A stretch of 64,000 nt of DNA from positions 2,086,932 to 2,150,931 of the forward strand of contig OY848925.1 in assembly GCA_963693285.1 (NCBI GenBank). Direction: 5' to 3'. This stretch comes from Xestospongia muta (taxonomy: Eukaryota > Porifera > Demospongiae > Haplosclerida > Petrosiidae). Each line of letters opens with the position of its first letter. Position 1 is the first letter of the stretch. The position numbers and the translations under genes are program-made. A model generated the notes under the pieces. That model saw only the letters and a program-made list of their open reading frames with translations. It did not search any database and was not told where the DNA came from. Shown here in pieces: positions 48,022-59,269 of the stretch.

Positions 48022-48339
48022 ATGAATGATTTGCAGTGTATTATTTCATTCCTAAAAGGTTTGAATGAAATTGAAAAGGAATACTATTCTGAAGTCATCA
48101 AGATAGCCAAACTAATTCTCATAATGCCTGCAAGCAATGCTCTCAGCGAGAGAAGCTTTAGTGCTTTATGCAGGATAAAAAATTGGCTACGCACAACCAC
48201 TGACCAAGTTCGCCTCAATCACTGCATGACACTATATGTACACAAGACTAAAACTGACTCTCTTTCACTAGAAAAAATAGGTAATGAATTTATTCAACGT
48301 AACAATAGCAGAGTGCACATTTTTGGACAGTACACATAA
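48022..48339 (+). pseudogene. hAT transposase C-terminal dimerisation domain
   Basis: A 105-codon frame with LIMPASNALSERSFSALCRI, then KNWLRTTTDQVRLNHCMTL. This is the conserved hAT C-terminal dimerisation motif (the SNAxxERxFS block followed by KxxLRxxxxxxRLxxLxxL). The DDE catalytic and zinc-finger parts are absent, so the product cannot transpose on its own. The frame is clean, which suggests a fairly recent insertion. Confidence 0.88.
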
Positions 48340-51185
48340 ACATAATCTATTTTCTTAATAAGAACTTTATTATTAAAAATGATTCAATGATCAAATTAAG
48401 ATATCCAGTCATTCAGGATTATAATACCCATGCACATTTATAATATAAAACATATGGGTCATAAAAATCTGGGGGGGCTTCAGCCCCCAAGCCCCCCTAT
48501 TGCCTACACCCTTGCTACTGGTGTGAGAACAATTATTGATATGGATAACATCAGATGTTGAAGGTATAGTATAGGACCAAAAAATATTTAGCCAAAAATA
48601 AATTCCTTCAATTGTTCCCAAGTCAATGGTCAGTCACTAAACAACACTAATACATACACTATACCACCTAGTATACTAAATATTATAACAAGTACAATAT
48701 GTAGTATATTAGAACATTTGTAACAATCAATACTACCTAAGACAACACTGTAGCCTTCCTTACATTGACCACATAACCATCCCATACGATTTCCTCTACA
48801 TAAAATATCAGGTTCTGTTAAATTGATAGTTGTGTTTGGTAGACAATATCAATGAGGACAGTGTTCAGTATAACCAACAATGTTTCCATTATCAACAACC
48901 CCCAGCCATGATTGATGTAGAATATAAATAGATGTAGTATCAATATCACATTGTATGATACCAAACTCTGTCAGAAATGAACTACACACACATGCTTTGG
49001 CTGTACTATTGTATACAAATCCTGGTGGACAGTTTTGTGGAACCAGTATGACTGAAGATGTAGGAATATATCCCAAGACCTCAAATGTAAATGCATTATT
49101 TTACTTGTACTTTCTGAGAATATTGAAAAATTTAATAGTGTACATCCGTTGCTATAGACAGTTTGAATTTGTTGCTAAATTGGTAACAGATATGTAATGT
49201 CATATCTCCATTTATAAGGCTTATTATCGTGCAACCATTTTTCAACTCTGGTTAACCTGGCAAACATTTGAGCATAAGTAGGATTTTCATTCAAACTGAA
49301 TGCTCTCAAACCAATTGTTTAACTGAATACACTTTGATCTGAGTATCATTACTTGGAGATGTGTGCTTACAGCTACTGATGATATTTCTCCATTATCAAT
49401 GATATATTCTCCTTTCAAGTGAAACAATTTGTTATATAAGTCATTGGAATTGACTCCTTTAAGTACAACTGTTTGCATTCATAAAATAGAGACACATAAA
49501 TAGAGTTACCAGCAAGAATAGCATTGTTTTATTTAAAAATCATTTTGGCCTTTAGTTTTGAAATATTTTTACTCACTATTTGAATAGCACAAAGTGGGTT
49601 TCTATTTGAAAGATTTCTGTCCATGTGAGAGTAAATTGCACCACCATAAAAGGTAGCACTGTTGTTTATGAAAGAAGCATTAGTAGATTGATGAATAAAG
49701 AGATGTGATAATGAATCAAGTCGAATAGCAGCTCTATGACTAGTTTTGTTGTTAATGAAAACTATTGTACCATTCAAATAAATGTCACTGTTGTATGCTT
49801 GTATTACTGAGCTTGTCAAATAATTGAAAGCATTTGTATCACCATTTATGTAAACAGTAGCTGTGTAAAACCAATTTACCAGAATTTAAGGCTGTTTTAA
49901 TGAATGGTAATAAGTTTCAAACATAATAACTAATTGTAAAACTAAGTGGAAATTTTTAAACTGACATTTAAAGCCGTTAATGGTTTCTGTGAGGATAAGT
50001 GGATTAAACACTCCAACATAAACTTGTTCATAATTAAAATGAGATATATGAATTCCTATTTGTTAGACACATCTAAAGATGTAACAACATGTAAAATCGA
50101 GTAATTGTATTGATTTGAAGTGTACAAATTGAAGTCATTATTATTAATGTGAAAGATATCATGGAACAGAGCTATTAACAATTCTTATGATGTTCCATGG
50201 ATTATCAGATTTATTTTCAAAGCAAGAACTCAAAGTTGTTGTTGTGGTTACAATGCAACCAATCCCAGCTGAACTTTCAAAATTAAATACATTGTGAAAA
50301 AACCAAGACTTTGAAATTGTAATAGAAGATTTTTCTATTGGTGCATCACTAAATATTAACGCTAAAGCATCAAAGACACCACTACCTACTTCTCTAAACC
50401 AATGTGTATGTGATAAAAATACATTAACACTGTAATCCCTTTGGCTAAATATAACTGTCATACCAGCTGCAAAAGCATTCATTGCTTTAGGCTCCTTAGT
50501 ATATATGAACTTAAGCAGCATTTGCTATATCACTAAGTTTACATTCCATTGTATAGTCACATTGTTTAGTACTACATCCACTCTGTTATCCAAATTACTA
50601 AAATATAATACAACTCCTGATCCACCACAACTTGAAAAAAATTATAGAACACTGTCCACTGCTAGAAGAAGTACTAATGTTGACATTAGTAAGGGTTGTG
50701 TTTTATTAGGATTAATTAGAAGAATAGCAAAACGATAATAATCATTAATATTGTGATATCAGAGGAATAACTGATAAGTAATGTTACTGACTGATCCTCA
50801 TTAAAGTAAAAAGCTGTATCATTAGGATAGAGGGTACTAGTTGATGGCATTGGTCCTCCACATTGTGTTATGTGTACATTTTCAATCGCTAATCTACTAA
50901 CATTATAGAAACCAAAGCCAACAGATACATAACTATTATTATGGTGACTGCAAGTAATAGTTGCAGAAGTTTCTGATGTACTATGTATGATAATATTTGA
51001 TGTATTACTAACCAGACAAAAGGAACTTGAAGACAGGATGTGTTGTACATCAGTGGAGAGGAGTAGCTGAGTGTCTGGTAGTGATCTTGATCACAAAGGT
51101 AATTATACAAAGAGTCGCTTTCTCTTAGTAAAAAACTTTCAGAAAGAGTTATGATAGGAATAGTTGTAGTAACATGAACAGTCAC

Positions 51186-51984
51186 CTCATTTGGGTTTCT
51201 TCACAGTAAAGTAGATGTCTATGGCACTATCGATATTGTTGGGTATCATAATTTTTACACTAATATGGCACTATAGATGTTAAAATTTATATTTTACAAT
51301 TTCAAAATTGTTTTGTATTAAGAGTGCAAACATTAACAGTTATAAAGCTTTTTCATGTTTAGCTATAATTTAAATCGCAAAAACATTTACCATTAATAAA
51401 CTAACTGTTTGAACAAGCACACTCCAAATAAACAATTAATTACTTCTTAGTTTTATTTTAAGGAGTACTTAGTCCTGAACTTAACTACTATTTAAAGTTT
51501 TATTATATTATATTATAACATTTAATAAATAATAAATTATTCTAAAGGCAATTAATGCATATTTATTTTAAACATTAGTTTAAAATATTGTTATAAAATG
51601 TAAAAATAATGCTCTATACTACAAGTTGACATAACAAAGTTTCTTCAATCCAAAAGGTCATTTTGAATGTTTTCATTTTTTTAATTTACTTGAATTAGTA
51701 ACCTAAGTGATTTAAAAGAATTATGTTGTGTTTGTTGCCAACATATTACAGGTTACAGCTGGTACAAATATAATCAAAACCTACAGTATGAACAGAAGCC
51801 ATTATAGGAATGGTAACAGTCTAAAATAAAGTTAATAAATGATACACTACAATTGTAGATCTGTTGGTAACTGCAGTCACTTAAAATTACCATGGTTGCC
51901 TCATTCATTGCATCGAGCACAGTAATAACATTGTATGTAATAGCCTTGTTTGTGATATCTGTAATGCTAATAATAACAATAAAG
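51186..51984. other. Duplicated receptor upstream flank
   Basis: Matches 45600-46400, including CAAGCACACTCCAAATAAAC and the ACCATGGTTGCCTCATTCATT phrase at about 51889 (compare 46334). No gene. Confidence 0.6.
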
Positions 51985-53000
51985 AGTATGTTTCCATATA
52001 TAGGAGAGTCTTCATGTAACAGAAACCATGAAACTGCATATCTTATATTGGGACAATTACTTCACATATATTATATACATAGTTTGTCTTTTCATCATCA
52101 TGTAGGAAGTTAGCCAGATATATGAAGCATACCCAAAAAAGTCAGTTGAATTGAACATGCTGTGGTCAATTTAGTGCATATAATTTTATTTGTCATATGT
52201 GCATGGGATAAAAATAACAATTACAAGTCTACATATATTAATGAGTTCCCTTCATTTCTACCAACATAACCATCTTACTGAATGTACCATCATGATAACA
52301 TGAATTGGTTGAGATACCATCAATTTTTTGGAAGCATTCTATATATAAAAGTTCAGATAGACAAATACCTTAGTCTCTTGAACATGTTGTCTATCAGTAA
52401 ATTTTGCTGCTTTTTATAGTCAATTAATATTAGCTATCTTGTTCAGAAATATGTACCTAATTTTGTAAAAAATCATGCATTAGGTTTGAAGATTGAAATT
52501 GGACTTATTGCTAACTTTTTTGTTTTCTGGTGGTTTAGTCATGAAAGAAGTCAATAAATTAAGACAACACTGAATGAGAGGAAGTTAACTCCAACCTGTA
52601 TCATAGTTTGTGTGCTAAGTGTTAGCTAACCATAATAGTGATCTAAACTATCAATGTTACTATGTTATTATCATGACAGTACTGTACAGACTAATAACTT
52701 AACAATACTACATAATAAAAACGTAATACTTAATAGTATGCAATAAAAGTATCTGCTGTCTTATAATGGCTATGTCTTCATGAGTCAGGAAGTTAGTTGC
52801 ATCGAACATACCAAGCTAGGAAGTTAACTGGTGTATGGAACATGTCCTTGGCAATTAAATATCATAAAGTTTCTTCTACGGAACATGACAAATTAGGAAG
52901 TTTACTGAACATGTCCTTGGCAATTAAATGTAATTGACATGATTCTAATTAGTATGGTATGTGTAATTTAGGTAGTTAGCTGAATGACACATACACTTTC

Positions 53001-53010
53001 CTATATAAGG
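53001..53010 (+). promoter_or_regulatory. TATA box of Cys-rich peptide gene 1
   Basis: CTATATAAGG 88 bases upstream of the start codon. An identical motif at the identical distance precedes copy 2. Good spacing for a TATA-driven, inducible-type promoter. Confidence 0.7.
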
Positions 53011-53088
53011 TAGCCTGTTTTACTTACTTTTGTCACAGCTAGTAATAAACAATCAGCCTTCTATATATTATTCTTCACTTCAGAAAAG

Positions 53089-53911
53089 ATGAGGACATTC
53101 CTGATTTCTATGATTATTTTCTTCCTAATTCATGCTGTTAGGTGTCAAAAACCTGGTCTGTTATCTAATATACAACAATATAATTTTAATTATTCTATTT
53201 TAAAGACATAGTAGCTTATGATAAAAACGTTCCCAATTCAGCTCCTAACTCTGCAATGGATAACAAACCGACATCAAAAGATGAGGATTTAGGTGAGGCT
53301 GTTATTAACATCTTCTGTATGCATAAAGTCATTACCCTTATATCTATATTCATATTGTGTATATCTGTTTATTGCTTAAAGGAGCTATCGAGAAAGAGTT
53401 GGTGGAGTCTGCTACTCCTAGTCCACTTAAAGAAAGTGAGTGTTATCCTAAAATAGTGTAAATGTGGTATGTATTCAATGATGTTTACAGGTGTAACAGC
53501 ACAACGTTATTTCAAGCAATGTTATTATTGTGTTTGCAGTAAAGAGAGAGGCTCTCATGGTACTTTTAGCATAGTTGAAGTTCTCTCTTAATATTTCTTT
53601 ATCTTGACACAGGTGCCAGTTATATTGCAATGTGTTATTCTTGTAAGTTGATAATAAATGAGCCATTACAATTATTATTATTAAAATTTCAGGCAAAGGC
53701 AGTTCAAAACGTTGGCATCGATGTTATTATTGTCATTGCAGTCGTCAATACAGTGAGAATATACTTTAAAATTTATTTGTTTCATAAATTTTTTATTACA
53801 GACTATTATTATTCCTATCGTGGTTTCTGTTCATACTGTAAGTTTTTGATTGAACTATGTATAAACATTTACTGAATGTAATCACGATTCTTTCATTTTA
53901 TAGGTTATTAA
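53089..53911 (+). CDS. Small secreted Cys-rich peptide precursor, copy 1 (136 aa, 8 exons)
   Basis: Exons 53089-53155, 53206-53292, 53382-53435, 53491-53559, 53613-53642, 53693-53752, 53802-53837 and 53904-53911 (67, 87, 54, 69, 30, 60, 36, 8 nt) with GT..AG introns. The total is 411 nt, 136 codons plus stop. Every intron is phase 1, so each internal exon is symmetric. Exon 1 is a signal peptide (MRTFLISMIIFFLIHAVRC). Exons 2-3 give an acidic pro-region (DNKPTSKDEDLG, EKELVESATP). Exons 4-8 encode the Cys-rich part: QCYYCVCS, MCYSC, RCYYCHCS, GFCSYCY. Cysteines are at 80, 83, 85, 100, 103, 113, 116, 118, 132 and 135. Exon pairs 4-5 and 6-7 look like an internal duplication. I recognise no family. 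Candidate roles are antimicrobial peptide, toxin-like secretion or metal binding. Reading through the exon 6 donor would give a 127-aa variant. Confidence 0.75.
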
Positions 53912-54445
53912 CTTGATTGGTGGGAGCAAGTATTTCATTTGAAATAATTTCTTAAATTTAAAGAATAGAAAGAATAGTTTTTTTCATGTTAATCTGTTGT
54001 AGTGTAGGCCTTACTTTTTGCTTCTGACACTATGTACCGTTTTTAATGTTTTTATCTTTGACATAATTGTTGAAATCTTTTGATATCATTTAAAATAAAA
54101 TAAACTTTTAGTTTGAGAAAAACTGATATAGCTAGGAGTTGACCTAGAAATTGCTGACTACTATTATACGTTAGTCAGATGCTTAATACCTGAGCCACTG
54201 TGATAGAATAGTGCATATACATATAATAATAGGCATGAATAAATTGGCAAACTTTGCTTTCTCTTTCTCTAGTTCAATCCATAAATACATTACAATTTAT
54301 AGCTAAACAAAGTATAAAATTTCTACATTATGTTTTTAGCATTATAGTGTGATCATTATTATAAAACAATCTATATAGTACAATTATACTTGGGACAGCC
54401 ATATCTGTGTATTAGTAATACAATTAACTAACATGAAATAAATGA

Positions 54446-55031
54446 TAATTTCATGCTAAAGTTAGAACACTTGAATGAGTAATGATTGACAATGTCTAAT
54501 CTTGATCTGTTGATAGACATCAAAGTAAAAGTCACTTGGTTTGCTTGTATTTATGTTGTTAAGTTGATGTGAAAGTATTTTGCATAATTTGTACTAGCAA
54601 TGAAACATTGCAAAGAGGAAACTCTGTGATTCCAACCATTATTTGATATTTTATGTTGATAAACTATACTAGTCATACTATTTGTCACTTTAGGAGTAAA
54701 CATTACACTTACATACTCCATAGCACATATGGGATTAAATTGGAAATTTGAATTTTTCATTTTCCACTGCATAAATGAAATTTTGTAGCACACGGTAGAA
54801 TTTTTCTTAATTCATGAATGAAATGGGAAGAAGAAATGGATGTCCACCTTCAGTCAATAAATACTAATACCATTGACTATTGTCCCATTGACTAACTAGT
54901 AATGGCAATCCTATATCAAACTAACATACCTTTGTAATTAGCTTCTTATTTATGTATGTCATGATAATGTATACAAGGTCATTGATCGATAATAACAAAG
55001 GCTCATGCTGTTATTATTGGTACATGTTCAT
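54446..55031. other. Spacer between peptide duplication units
   Basis: Unique AT-rich sequence between the two units. An 80-codon minus-strand frame here has no domain and no supporting signals. Confidence 0.5.
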
Positions 55032-55877
55032 AAGTATGCTTCCTTACATAGGAGAGTCTTTATGTGACAGAAACCATGAAACTGCATATCTTATATTGGG
55101 ACAATTACTTCACATATATTATATACACAGTGTGCATTTTCATACATCATGTAGGAAGTTAGCCAGATATATGAAGCATACCCAAACAGTCTGTTGAACT
55201 GAACATACTGTGGTCAATTTAGTGCATATAATTTTATTTGTCATATGTGCATGGGATAAAAATAACAATTACAAGTCTACATATATTAATGAGTTCCCTT
55301 CATTTCTACCAACATAACCATCTTACTGAATGTACCATCGTGATAACATAAATTGGTTGAGATACCATCAATTTTTTGGAAGCATTCTATATATAAAAGT
55401 TCAGATAGACAAATACCTTAGTCTCTTGAACATGTTGTCTATCAGTAAATTTTGTTGCTTTTTATAGTCAATTAATATTAGCTATCTTGTTCAGAATTAT
55501 GTACCTAATTTTGTAAATTTTCATGCATTAGTTTTGAAGATTGAAATTGGACTTATTGCTAACTTTTTGTTTTCTGGTGGTTTAATTGTGAAAGAAGTCA
55601 ATAAATTAAGACAACACTGAATGAGAGGAAGTTAACTCCAACCTGTAACATAGTTCGTGTGCTAAGTGTTAGCTAACCATAGTAGTGATCTAAACTATAA
55701 ATGTTAGTATGTTATTATCATGACAGTACTGTACAGACTAATAACTTAACAATACTACATAATAAAAATGTTGTTTCTATCCATATAATACTTAATAGTA
55801 TGCAATAAAAGTATCTGCTGTCTTATAATAGCTATATCTTCATGAGTCAGGAAGTTAGTTGCATCAAACATACCAAG

Positions 55878-56046
55878 CTAGGAAGTTAACTGATGTATGT
55901 AAAAAGTTCTATGGCAATTAAATATCAGGAGTTAGCTAGGAAGTCAACTGATGTATGGAACATGTCCTTGGCAATTAAATATCAGGAAGTTAGCTAGGAA
56001 GTTAACTGATGTATTGAACGTGTTCTTGGAATTAAATATCATAAAG
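55878..56046. repeat. 58-bp tandem repeat in promoter of peptide gene 2
   Basis: Three head-to-tail units start CTAGGAAGTTAACTGATGTA at 55878, 55936 and 55994. The first two are exactly 58 bases; the third is about 53 and runs into the flank. The corresponding promoter of gene 1 (about 52815-52868) has a single unit. Confidence 0.9.
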
Positions 56047-56178
56047 TTTCTTCTATGGAACATGCCAAATTAGGAAGTTTACTGAACATGTCCTTGGAAA
56101 TTAAATGTAAATGACATGATTCTAAATTAGTATAGTATGTGTAATTTAGGTAGTTAGCTGAATGACTAATACACTCTC

Positions 56179-56188
56179 CTATATAAGG
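56179..56188 (+). promoter_or_regulatory. TATA box of Cys-rich peptide gene 2
   Basis: CTATATAAGG, 88 bases before the start codon, same as in copy 1. Confidence 0.7.
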
Positions 56189-56266
56189 TAGCCTGTTTTA
56201 CTTACTTTTGTCACAGCTAGTAAAAAACAATCAGCCTTCTATATATTATTTTTAACTTCAGAAAAG

Positions 56267-57085
56267 ATGAGGACATTCCTGATTTCTATGATTATTTTCT
56301 TCCTAATTCATGCTGTTAGGTGTCAAAAACCTGGTCTGTTATCTAATGTACAACAATATTATTTTACATATTATATTTTGAAGACATAGTAACTTATGAT
56401 AAAAACGTTCCCAATTCAGCTCCTAACTCTGCAATGGATAACAAACTGACATCAAAAGATGAGGATTTAGGTGAGGCTGTTATTAACATCTTCTGTATGC
56501 ATAAAGTCATTACCCTTATATCTATATTCATATTGTGTATATTTGTTTATTGCTTAAAGAAGCTATTGAGAAAGAGCTGGTGGAGTCTGCTACTCCTAGT
56601 CCACTTAAAGAAAGTGAGTGTTATCCTAAAATAGTGTAAATGTGGTATGTATTCAATGATGTTTATAGGTGTAACAGCACAACGTCGTTTCAAGCAATGT
56701 TATTACTGTGTTTGCAGTAAAGAGAGAGGCTCTCATGGTACTTTTAGCATAGTTCAATTTCTCTCTTAATATTTCTTTATCTTAACACAGGTACCAGTTA
56801 TATTGCAATGTGTTATTCTTGTAAGTTGATAATAAATGAGCCATTACAATTATTATTAAATTTCAGGCAAAGGCAGTTCAAAATGTTGGCATCGATGTTA
56901 TAATTGTTATTGCAGTCGTCAATATAGTGAGAATATACTTTAAAATTTATTTGTTTCATAAATTTTTTATTACAGACTATTATTATTCCTATCGTGGTTT
57001 CTGTTCATACTGTAAGTTTTTGATTGAACTATGTATAAACATTTACTGAATGTAATCATGATTCTTTCATTTTATAGGTTATTAA
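56267..57085 (+). CDS. Small secreted Cys-rich peptide precursor, copy 2 (136 aa, 8 exons)
   Basis: Exons 56267-56333, 56384-56470, 56560-56613, 56669-56737, 56791-56820, 56867-56926, 56976-57011 and 57078-57085 have the same lengths and phase-1 introns as copy 1. The signal peptide is identical. Replacements relative to copy 1 include Ala26Thr, Pro44Leu, Gly52Glu, Tyr76Arg, Ala94Thr, Arg109Cys, Tyr115Asn and His117Tyr. Most of these fall in or near the Cys-rich half. Arg109Cys adds an eleventh cysteine to the processed region. About nine replacement against four silent base differences were counted by eye over the coding sequence. It lies downstream of copy 1 on the same strand with its own TATA box and an expanded 58-bp promoter repeat. 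Function unknown. Confidence 0.75.
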
Positions 57086-57615
57086 CTTGATTGGTAGAAG
57101 CAAGTATTTCATTTGAAATAATTTCTTAAATTTAAAGAATAGAAAGAGTATTTTTTGTCATGTTAACGTGTTGTAGTGTAGGCCTTACTTTTTGCTTTTG
57201 ACATTGTGTACCTTTTTTAATATTTTTATCTTTGATGTAATTGCTGAAATCTTTTGATATCATTTAAAATAAAATAAACTTTTAGTTTGAGAAAAACTGA
57301 TATAGCTAGGAGTTGACCTAGAAATTTCTGACTACTATTATACATTAGTCAGATGCTTAATACCTGAGCCACTGTGATAGAATAGTGTATATACATTATA
57401 ATAATAAGCATGAATAAATTGGCAAACTTTGCTTTCTCTAGTTCAATCCATAAATACTTTACAATCTATAGCTAAACAAATATATAAAATTTCTACATTA
57501 TGTTTTTAGCATTATAGTGTCATCATTATTATAAAACAATCTATATAGTACAATAATTCTTGGGACAGCCATACCTGTGTATTAGTAATACAATTAACTA
57601 ACATGAAATAAATGA

Positions 57616-59269
57616 TTGGCTTCTGTTTATAGTTTAATTGAATAAAGAGCTGATGTGTGTTAGACATAAGTATAGTCATTGGATTGACTTCATTTAATTA
57701 CATTAAGACAACAAAGCTACTGATGACCCTATTCCAAGGACCTCTTTCCAGGAACTGTTTTTGTTTAACTAATTCTGTTTTTGATAGTCTTTTTCCTAGA
57801 AATGTTCATGTAATTTAATAGACCCAATTCAAATAGACCACTTGGTAACCATGACAACAATATTTAGATGGTCCATGTTGTCTCATGTTACAGTCAATGC
57901 TCTATTTACCACTAACAAGAAGAAAGCTATGATGCTCAACAGATTTGCTACAAAACTCTCTTTCAAGTTATGAAAATTTCTCAGTGGAGTTGCTGTGCTG
58001 TGAGATTATCTCAATAAGAAAAAAAGAAATAGTCTTCACTTTTACACATTGTAAATTGTGTTCAGGTAAACTTTGCATGCTTAAGTATAAAAATGAAAGT
58101 GATATCAATTTTTTCTCTACAGATATGTTATGCCATGCAAAATGTACAGGTAGAATTTTGATGACAGTTGTGGTCTCCAGGATCATTAATTATGGTAAAT
58201 GACTTAATTATTGTCACACATAAACTATTTCTATAAAAAATTGAACCTATATAATTAAGACATGACATTCCCTTACAATTATAGCTTATACATTGAAGTA
58301 ACAGTCACTACTACTACTTATTGAACTCAGCACAAGTGTGAGATTTGACACATCATTAGAAACCATCCCTACCCAGGTGTATAACAGCCTTCCACTATAC
58401 AACATGCAATTATCGTTGTGATATTACCTGGGAGGTTTTATAAGTACCTTGTGATGTTTATAAGTATTGCAAACACTTATAGAATATCTCAAGCTCCTTA
58501 TGAAGCTTGCTATGATAGTTATAAACCTGAAGTCAAACGATTTCATTAGTCAGTTCACTACAAGCATGATTTAATTTATCATTATCCATGTAGACATTTG
58601 TGAAAATGTAATGCTGGAAGTCATAATTGTCATCAAAATGCTACCTGTATAATAACTGAAGGTATATCACATTCCTAAGAATTAGGGAGCAGCAATATAT
58701 AATTATATGCTTCGTAATTGAGTTATACTTTCATCCATTGTTAACATAGAGCTGAATATTTAGCATTTAGCATCCACAAAACCCACTATTATCATGCATT
58801 TTCTCAATAGATCAAATTGCAATAATAAGATTGATAGTGACATTGTAGGGTGAGTTTGTTGAATGTGCTATTATTTGTAGGGATCATGCTATTGACATTA
58901 ATGTTATCTATTTTATGTCTTTATTATCAAATTGATACGTACCCTACATCAATTACATTATTTGGTTGCTATATGCATTGGAGGTTACTTTGTGCTGGTT
59001 ATTTTCATTCGTTACTCTTGAAACTCACATACAACGATGGTTTAAAATTTGTGAAAATGAACATAACATACCAGGCATAATATACATTAGGTGGTACATA
59101 AGTGAGCCAAATGAAAACGTCTCCTATTTGCAACTCCTATACTACTTTGTGCATCATCACTTAAACATAGCAAAATATATAATTTAATAGTGTATATCCT
59201 ATTAAAATAATACAATGTATTAAGCATGCAAGTAAATTAAACAAATTAAACTAAATGTAGTGTATGCAC
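57616..59269. other. Intergenic, no supported gene
   Basis: Short open frames at 57945-58202 (+) and 58850-59187 (+) contain no recognisable domain. The second has hydrophobic stretches but overlapping alternative frames and no splice support. Nothing else seen. Confidence 0.5.

Larger units (their letters stand above)
47718..48514 (+). mobile_element. Internally deleted hAT transposon in receptor pseudogene
   Basis: Interrupts the pseudogene between TTAATATGTGCTG and CTACTGGTGTGAG, which are contiguous in intact copies. Ends are imperfect inverted repeats: CAGGGGCGTGGACAAG on the left, and CAAGGGTGTAGGCAAT on the reverse strand at the right (12 of 16 matching). An 8-bp target duplication is not recognisable. 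It carries only the C-terminal transposase part (48022-48339). GC-rich ends contrast with the AT-rich surroundings. Confidence 0.83.
47440..51185 (-). pseudogene. Decayed receptor-family copy 4, interrupted by a hAT element
   Basis: The family can be followed through most of its length on the minus strand. The N-terminus is near 51185. The region encoding GGPMPSTSIL is near 50820. SSVIQAYNSDIYLNGT...FYGGAIYSHMD lies at 49529-49819, and the Cys-rich neck (PPGFVYNSTAKACVCSSF, SWLGVVDNGNIVGYTEHCP) at 48849-49076. Parts of the membrane region lie at 48530-48800 and 47440-47717. Numerous frameshifts, stops and deletions occur, including loss of most of the segment between the first membrane helices. 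A hAT remnant at 47718-48514 splits the stretch encoding PAHINFNSNN. The C-terminal tail is missing. Confidence 0.9.
51985..54445. repeat. Cys-rich peptide gene duplication unit 1
   Basis: From about GAGTATGTTTCCATATATAGG to AACATGAAATAAATGAT, this segment is repeated at 55032-57615 with high identity, including promoter, all exons and introns. Start codons are 3,178 bases apart, left edges about 3,047. Most of the difference is the promoter repeat expansion in unit 2. Confidence 0.88.
55032..57615. repeat. Cys-rich peptide gene duplication unit 2
   Basis: Second copy of 51985-54445. The upstream part has gained extra copies of a 58-bp element (55878-56046). Non-coding parts remain highly similar to unit 1, indicating recent duplication or conversion. 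Confidence 0.88.

Noticed and set aside
53256..53456. 66-codon open frame (and its twin at 56434-56634) as a membrane peptide gene
   Set aside because: It reads through exon 2, an intron with good GT..AG ends and exon 3 in the wrong frame. The eight-exon model explains the conservation better.
53693..53769. 127-aa model of the peptide ending at TAA 53767-53769
   Set aside because: Possible as intron retention, but the donor at 53753, acceptor at 53801, donor at 53838 and acceptor at 53903 are all good and preserve phase 1 in both copies, so the 136-aa model was preferred.
58850..59187. Overlapping hydrophobic frames as a membrane protein
   Set aside because: Two competing frames, no recognisable family and no splice signals that join them.
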